Shown: positions 7,626 to 11,017 of the stretch, piece after piece | Layout: each line of letters opens with the position of its first letter | Position numbering within the stretch: position 1 is the first letter of the stretch | Notes under the pieces: model-generated | Told to the model about the DNA's origin: nothing | Databases searched by the model: none | What the model saw: only the letters and a program-made list of their open reading frames with translations | Made by a program: the position numbers and the translations under genes | Assembly (NCBI GenBank): GCA_947497195.1 | Contig: CANMGM010000052.1 | Coordinates: forward strand, 1-11,017 | DNA length: 11,017 bases | Reading direction: 5' to 3' | From: Bacteroidota bacterium | GTDB taxonomy: Bacteria > Bacteroidota > Bacteroidia > M30B66

Positions 7626-7660
7626 GAAAATGCCGGCAGCTAAAACTGACCGGCATTTTC
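7626..7660. terminator. Bidirectional intrinsic terminator between dnaK and the response regulator
   Basis: GAAAATGCCGG (7626-7636) and CCGGCATTTTC (7650-7660) form a perfect 11-bp stem with a 13-nt loop. The GC-rich centre and A/T-rich base give an A tract on one side and a T tract on the other, so the hairpin can end transcription both of dnaK (+) and of the convergent response regulator (-), whose stop codon is 22 bp away. Confidence 0.85.
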
Positions 7661-7681
7661 GTTCAATACAACCTCGACATA

Positions 7682-8110
7682 TCATTTGGGCACATCGGCA
7701 AGAATTTCCTCGCCAACGTGCTCAATTAAAATCTTCTGTAGAAAAGGTAATTGCATAGGCTTACTCATAAACCCGTTTACAAGTGGATGTGCGACGGCTA
7801 ATTTTGAATCGTTTGGATTTTCTGAAGCGGTTAGCATGAATACTTTACAGCGAAAACGCATCCATTGACAGCGTTCATTGCAGGCATCCAAAAACTCCCA
7901 ACCGTTGATTATGGGCATTGAGATATCAAGGAAAATGAGATCAGGAACCCGCTTTAACTTTGGAAATTTTTGTAGTTCTTTTAACGCATCGCCCGCAAAC
8001 AAGAACGAATCAACCTGAACATTTCGGAAATTATCCTCAAGCAAATAACTGTTGTAAACATTGTTCATTGGATCGTCGTCGATTAGCCAAATTCGTGATG
8101 CGGTCTGCAT
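7682..8110 (-). CDS. Single-domain response regulator (stand-alone REC)
   Basis: The protein is a receiver domain only: 142 residues from the ATG at 8110. It contains the acidic cluster IDDDP (10-14), phospho-acceptor D62 (LIFLDISMP), T94 (FMLTASEN) and K117 (FMSKP). No output domain follows. Such CheY-like proteins relay phosphate or act by protein contact; the partner kinase is unknown, and the hybrid kinase at the window start is 5.7 kb away. The reading frame extends seven codons further to a TTG at 8131, but that TTG is part of a perfect -7 promoter box, so the ATG at 8110 is preferred. The stop lies just past the shared terminator with dnaK. Confidence 0.92.
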   Translation of the reverse strand: MQTASRIWLIDDDPMNNVYNSYLLEDNFRNVQVDSFLFAGDALKELQKFPKLKRVPDLIFLDISMPIINGWEFLDACNERCQWMRFRCKVFMLTASENPNDSKLAVAHPLVNGFMSKPMQLPFLQKILIEHVGEEILADVPK

Positions 8111-8128
8111 GATGTTGGTTTTGATTTT

Positions 8129-8157
8129 CAAACCTAAAGAATTGGATTTGAATCAAA
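8129..8157 (-). promoter_or_regulatory. Bacteroidota-type promoter of the response regulator (TTTG-N17-TAGGTTTG)
   Basis: Read on the minus strand, TTTG (8157-8154), a 17-bp spacer and TAGGTTTG (8136-8129) match both elements of the Bacteroidota housekeeping promoter. The -7 box ends 18 nt before the ATG at 8110, which leaves a leader of roughly a dozen bases. This placement also rules out the upstream TTG start. Confidence 0.65.
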
Positions 8158-8369
8158 AACCCTTTAAAATACAATTGCTTACACGCAAAAACAAACTCCT
8201 GATTTTTGCATATAAATCACATTTTCATAAACTTAGGCACAATCAAGTTTCCTTACACCAGATTCACATGCATCGAATAGTAAGAAACAAATTATCATGT
8301 TGCCACAACCAAGGCCATCTCATATATATCGGTAACACATAACCGGAAATTATAGAACCAACATCTTAT

Positions 8370-8377
8370 TACATTTG
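8370..8377 (+). promoter_or_regulatory. -7 box of the pnuC operon (TACATTTG)
   Basis: TACATTTG is a full match to TAnnTTTG and ends 6 nt before the ATG at 8384. No TTTG or TTG is seen at the -33 distance, so the box may be activator-dependent or the call may be wrong. The 230 bp upstream are A/T-rich, with no recognisable riboswitch and only weak inverted repeats (for example AAACTT/AAGTTT at 8229-8234 and 8245-8250). Confidence 0.45.
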
Positions 8378-8383
8378 TGCCAA

Positions 8384-8941
8384 ATGAGTATGCTCGAAAT
8401 AGTTGCTTCTGCCGCAGCACTGGCCGGAGTGTACCTCACATCGCGAAAAATCAGCAACGGTTGGGCAATCGGAGCCATGGGCTCGGTATTGTATGCAATC
8501 TTGTTTTTTCAAGGGAAGTTATATGCCGAAAGCGTGCTTCAACTTATTTACGCAGCACTTGGAATTCGTGGTTGGATGTTGTGGAAACACGAAAAGTCCT
8601 TTCAGATGCTACCCGTTACACACTTAACACGGAATAGCTTTCTACGCGGAAGCATTATTACCCTGATTTTAACTATTGGTATCGGATGGATTCTTTCGCG
8701 GTATTCCGATACCGATGTTCCATGGCTTGATGCATTTCTGGCTGCAGCAGGCCTAACGGTTACCATGTGGATGATGCTGCGCTACCTCGAAAACTGGTTG
8801 TTCTGGATAGGCATTGACATCGCCTCGGCAGTTTTGTACTTTAACAGAAGCATGCCCATTGCCGCCTTCGTGTATTTGGTTTTTACAGCGATGGCAGTTT
8901 ACGGTTATGTGCAATGGAAAAAAGATTTAGCCCGTGATTAA
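8384..8941 (+). CDS. pnuC: Nicotinamide riboside transporter PnuC
   Basis: PnuC is an inner-membrane facilitator for nicotinamide riboside (historically called the NMN transporter). The 185 residues show seven hydrophobic segments (about 3-19, 27-42, 48-64, 91-104, 114-132, 138-153, 158-176), the expected topology. Family landmarks are LYAILFFQGKLYAESVLQ (36-53), the YAALGIRGWMLW stretch (56-67) and RYLENWLFWIGID (133-145), which matches RKYVENWLLWVIIN of E. coli PnuC. The frame can be extended three codons to a TTG at 8375, but that lies in the -7 box, so ATG 8384 or 8390 is preferred. It overlaps the riboside kinase gene by 8 bp, which supports riboside rather than thiamine as substrate; no TPP riboswitch is evident upstream. 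Confidence 0.9.
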   Translation: MSMLEIVASAAALAGVYLTSRKISNGWAIGAMGSVLYAILFFQGKLYAESVLQLIYAALGIRGWMLWKHEKSFQMLPVTHLTRNSFLRGSIITLILTIGIGWILSRYSDTDVPWLDAFLAAAGLTVTMWMMLRYLENWLFWIGIDIASAVLYFNRSMPIAAFVYLVFTAMAVYGYVQWKKDLARD

Positions 8942-9452
8942 AATTGCCGTTACCGGACCCGAAAGCACCGGAAAAAGCAGCATTTGTAACATCTATGGCG
9001 AAAAGCACAATGCGCTTGTAGTTCCTGAGTTTGCGCGCACATGGCTCGAAAGTCGACCCGGTTACCGGTATACCTTTGAAGATGTGGAATGGATGGCACA
9101 GGAGCAATTTAGGTTGCAATCTGAAGCCATGCAAAGCGAATCGAATCTGCTATTATTCGATACCGATTTGCTGGTGTTTCGGGTGTGGATGGATGTGGTT
9201 TTCGGGAAATGCCCCAAGTGGATTGAAGCCGAATCGGAGCACAACACCTACGATTTTACCTTTCTTATGGACATCGATCTCGCTTGGGAGGTGGACCCTT
9301 TGCGCGAGCATCCGCACCTGCGTGAAGAATTATTTTTTCGCTACCTCAATGTGCTTGAAAACTCGCAGAGGCCATTTGGAATCGTAAGCGGTGATGTGGC
9401 CGAGCGTTACCAAAACAGTTTAACTTTACTTAAAAATCAACAGCTGGTATGA
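8934..9452 (+). CDS. NadR-type nicotinamide riboside kinase (stand-alone)
   Basis: This 172-residue P-loop protein matches the C-terminal ribosylnicotinamide kinase domain of NadR. It has a Walker A motif GPESTGKS (8-15), VPEFARTWL (30-38), the acidic FDTDLLVF segment (75-82) where NadR has FIDTDF, and YDFTFLMDIDLAWEVDPLRE (106-125), which mirrors the NadR 'LLKNNTEWVDDGLR' lid region. It lacks the HTH and NMN adenylyltransferase domains of enterobacterial NadR, so it should only phosphorylate riboside to NMN in the cytoplasm. It starts with GTG at 8934, overlapping pnuC by 8 bp (GTGATTAA), and its stop overlaps the metal transporter start by 4 bp (ATGA). Kinase trapping is the known driving force for PnuC uptake, so the pair is functionally coherent. 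Confidence 0.87.
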   Translation: MIKIAVTGPESTGKSSICNIYGEKHNALVVPEFARTWLESRPGYRYTFEDVEWMAQEQFRLQSEAMQSESNLLLFDTDLLVFRVWMDVVFGKCPKWIEAESEHNTYDFTFLMDIDLAWEVDPLREHPHLREELFFRYLNVLENSQRPFGIVSGDVAERYQNSLTLLKNQQLV

Positions 9453-10156
9453 GCGTTCCGCATGACGATTATTTGGCCCCGCACTATGTACAGCGTAGCA
9501 ACTGGCTCAGAGCTGCTGTGTTGGGCGCGAACGATGGAATATTATCTACCTCAAGTTTGGCGATTGGCGTCGCTGCGGCAAGTATTACGCGCGAGCCTGT
9601 AGTATTGGCAAGCCTAGCCGGACTCGTGGCCGGAGCACTTTCGATGGCTGCCGGCGAATACGTTTCGGTAAGCTCGCAAACCGATGTGGAAAGTGCCGAC
9701 ATTGAGCGCGAAAAAGACGAACTTAAGCGCATGCCCGAGCTCGAACTGCAAAGACTAGCCACCATTTACGAAAAGCGCGGATTGAAAAAAGAAACTGCTG
9801 CCTTGGTTGCAAAGGAACTCACCGAACACGATGCACTCGGAGCGCACGTACGCGACGAACTAGGCTTGAACGAAATATCGCAGGCCAATCCGATACAGGC
9901 AGCACTTGCATCAGGGGCATCATTTACCTTCGGCGGCTTGCTGCCGATGCTAGTAACATTATTCTGGCCACTCCAAACAATGGAGTACGCACTTTATGCA
10001 TTTGCTTTGATATTTCTAGGAGTTTTGGGCGGCATTGCTGCTAAAACAGGAGGTTCGGGTGTGCTAAAAGCAGTGTTGCGCATCACCTTTTGGGGCACGG
10101 TGGCCATGGGCTTGACGGCAGCAGTGGGATATGTGTTTGGGGTGAAGGTGGGTTGA
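9449..10156 (+). CDS. VIT/CCC1-family metal (Fe2+/Mn2+) transporter
   Basis: Members move Fe2+ or Mn2+ out of the cytosol. The 235 residues follow the family plan. The first membrane segment (about 20-42) contains VLGANDGILST, whose D29 corresponds to the metal-path Asp. A second segment (about 52-72) ends in the signature SMAAGEYVSVSSQTD (65-79). A charged helical stretch (about 80-145, ESADIEREKDELKR...) is where the metal-binding helices lie in VIT1. Three more segments follow (about 150-173, 178-197, 206-230). It begins inside the kinase stop codon (ATGA overlap), so it is translationally coupled to the NAD-salvage genes, with no obvious functional reason. Metal specificity cannot be read from the sequence. 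Confidence 0.92.
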   Translation: MSVPHDDYLAPHYVQRSNWLRAAVLGANDGILSTSSLAIGVAAASITREPVVLASLAGLVAGALSMAAGEYVSVSSQTDVESADIEREKDELKRMPELELQRLATIYEKRGLKKETAALVAKELTEHDALGAHVRDELGLNEISQANPIQAALASGASFTFGGLLPMLVTLFWPLQTMEYALYAFALIFLGVLGGIAAKTGGSGVLKAVLRITFWGTVAMGLTAAVGYVFGVKVG

Positions 10157-10195
10157 TATCAACGAACAAATTGGCAATCGCGTTGTTTTTAATTC

Positions 10196-10465
10196 GTGCT
10201 AAAACCCGAAGACATCGACCGCATTATCGAAATGGCCTGGGAAGACCGAACGCCCTTCGATGCCATCTTTACACAATTCGGATTGCGCGAAGACGATGTA
10301 AAGGCGCTCATGAAGCGCGAACTGCACCCCAACAACTGGCGCAAATGGCGTGCGCGCGTGCATGGTCGGGTAACCAAACACCGCGCGCTGGCCGCCAAAG
10401 ACATGACCCGTTTTAAGTGCAGCATGCAACGCAGTACAGGCAATCGCATTGCGAAACGGGGTTGA
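10196..10465 (+). CDS. DUF2805 / TIGR03643-like small conserved protein
   Basis: The 89-residue basic protein has the family core DIDRIIEMAWEDRTPFDAI (6-24), QFGLREDDVKALMKREL (27-43) and WRKWRARVHGRVTKH (48-62). I recognise this as the DUF2805 (TIGR03643) family of unknown function, widespread in Bacteroidota. The pattern of short helices, with an Arg/Lys/Trp-rich second half, would suit nucleic-acid contact, but that is inference. The start is GTG at 10196, because an in-frame TAA lies six bases before it and the conserved region begins at residue 4. The C-terminal 25 residues look variable. It lies 39 bp after the metal transporter and may be in the same transcript. Confidence 0.82.
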   Translation: MLKPEDIDRIIEMAWEDRTPFDAIFTQFGLREDDVKALMKRELHPNNWRKWRARVHGRVTKHRALAAKDMTRFKCSMQRSTGNRIAKRG

Positions 10466-10480
10466 TAAATACATCCCGCC

Positions 10481-10508
10481 CAATAAATCTAATCTTTAAG
10501 ATTTATTG
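10481..10508 (+). terminator. A/T-rich hairpin after the DUF2805 gene, possible terminator
   Basis: CAATAAATCT (10481-10490) and AGATTTATTG (10499-10508) form a perfect 10-bp stem with an 8-nt loop, 15 bp after the stop codon, followed by TTTC. The stem has few G/C pairs, so it would be a weak intrinsic terminator. An overlapping alternative pairing (AATCTT-T-AAGATT, 10491-10503) exists. Confidence 0.5.
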
Positions 10509-10530
10509 TTTCTGCAATTTTCGGGTGTAA

Positions 10531-10743
10531 CGAGCAACCGGATATATCTTAAAAATCTCAGATCTCGAAGTAACCGAAAAAGCCATCCGCGACATTTATG
10601 CCGGTGGTTCACCCATGTCGCCACAAATTGCCCGCTATGTTATCAATGCCTTGCCTGGAAATACGATTCGTAATGTAGGCGAGAAAAGCGCAAATTGCAG
10701 CAAAAACCACATTCGGTTTCGCATCTTGTGGTTTAACCTATAG
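10531..10743 (+). pseudogene. Relic of a NarL/FixJ-type response regulator (REC end plus linker)
   Basis: No start codon opens this frame: it is preceded directly by TAA (10528-10530), yet it encodes a recognisable piece of a NarL-family regulator. ATGYILK (10534-10554) matches the end of the receiver domain, where the conserved Lys normally sits. It is followed by the inter-domain helix EKAIRDIYAGGSPMSPQIAR (10576-10635), nearly the typical 'EAIREVYAGGSPMSPEIARK' of intact proteins, and YVINAL. After about 10656 the similarity stops and the frame runs through unrelated residues to TAG at 10741. The phospho-acceptor half of the receiver and the whole LuxR-type HTH are missing. It therefore appears to be a deletion remnant rather than a working gene. 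The preserved wording suggests recent decay, or that the rest was removed in few events. Family assignment rests on motif recall only. Confidence 0.6.
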
Positions 10744-10845
10744 CTTAATAAACAATAGATGAATTCCATTGTATAGATTTTCGAGCGCATGCAAAATCGA
10801 ACCAATTCGTTTAGTGCTTAACTTCGCCCTCAAATTGATATACAC
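10744..10845. other. Intergenic region before the SDR gene
   Basis: About 100 bp with no coding potential. TAGATTTT at 10774-10781 is one mismatch from the TAnnTTTG box but has no -33 partner and would give a leader of about 60 nt. No other structure is evident. Confidence 0.3.
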
Positions 10846-11017
10846 ATGCCTGCTTCCACGAACCGGGTGCTGGTGATTGGCTCATCGGGCCAAATCGGTA
10901 CCGAACTCGTTCAACGACTCAAAGAAATTTACGGCGATGATCACGTAATCGCCTCCGACCTTAAAACGCCCGAACATTTCAACGGTATTTTCGAGCCGCT
11001 CGATGTTACCGATAAAA
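10846..11017 (+). CDS. NAD-dependent epimerase/dehydratase (SDR), resembles SDR-type L-threonine 3-dehydrogenase; 3' end outside window
   Basis: Only the first 57 residues are present. They form the start of a Rossmann fold: strand RVLVIG (7-12), glycine loop GSSGQIG (12-18, GxxGxxG of extended SDRs), helix TELVQRLKEIYG, then HVIASDL (33-39) with D38 at the end of the second strand, the position that selects NAD+. The order GSSGQIGTEL, IYG, VIASD and FEPLDVTD is what I recall from SDR-type threonine dehydrogenases (threonine to 2-amino-3-oxobutyrate) in Bacteroidota. Without the catalytic Ser/Tyr/Lys region, other epimerases cannot be excluded. Confidence 0.75.
   Translation, partial: MPASTNRVLVIGSSGQIGTELVQRLKEIYGDDHVIASDLKTPEHFNGIFEPLDVTDK

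Noticed and set aside
8061..8342. Plus-strand open frame of 93 codons across the start of the response regulator and the following gap
   Set aside because: Its first part is antisense to the response regulator gene and its promoter, the rest is A/T-rich intergenic sequence, and the residues show no domain-like pattern.
8132..8369. Possible riboswitch (TPP or NAD-related) upstream of pnuC
   Set aside because: No conserved TPP core or other known aptamer pattern could be recognised, and the inverted repeats present are weak and scattered.
10774..10781. TAGATTTT as a promoter box for the SDR gene
   Set aside because: It mismatches the most conserved G, lacks a -33 element and would give an unusually long leader; kept only as a note.

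Overview
The window comes from a Bacteroidota chromosome, most likely Flavobacteriales or a neighbouring order. The grounds are the TAnnTTTG-type promoter boxes, the lack of clear Shine-Dalgarno sites, a DUF4249-like lipoprotein, a DUF2805 (TIGR03643-like) small protein, a compact PnuC next to a stand-alone NadR-type kinase, and the protein style of DnaK and PanB. It reads mostly as housekeeping and signalling DNA. I see no tRNA, rRNA, CRISPR array, insertion sequence or phage gene.

Layout: 1-1977 (+) is the C-terminal part of a hybrid sensor kinase (ATPase, two receiver domains, HPt). It overlaps a response regulator whose output domain is a class III nucleotidyl cyclase (to 2983, +). Two minus-strand genes follow convergently: an RluA-family pseudouridine synthase and panB, overlapping by 20 bp. 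A short divergent promoter region separates panB from a lipoprotein gene (4546-5559, +). Then come a 136-bp leader with palindromes and dnaK (5696-7603, +). A strong bidirectional terminator hairpin sits between dnaK and a convergent single-domain response regulator (7682-8110, -).

From 8384 a tightly overlapping plus-strand set encodes PnuC, a nicotinamide riboside kinase and a VIT/CCC1 metal transporter, followed by a GTG-started DUF2805 protein. At 10481-10845 there is a hairpin and a decayed piece of a NarL/FixJ-type response regulator with no start codon, receiver core or DNA-binding domain. The window ends inside an NAD(P)-binding SDR gene resembling SDR-type L-threonine dehydrogenase.

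How they fit together: the kinase and cyclase look like one multistep phosphorelay that ends in cAMP production. PnuC and the riboside kinase form an NAD-salvage pair in which phosphorylation traps imported nicotinamide riboside; the metal transporter is translationally coupled to them. The most notable items are the histidine-kinase/adenylate-cyclase pair, the overlooked NarL-type relic, promoter boxes placed so close to start codons that leaderless mRNAs are likely, and a DnaK with His in place of the usual Phe in its phosphate-2 loop. I found no convincing entirely new system.
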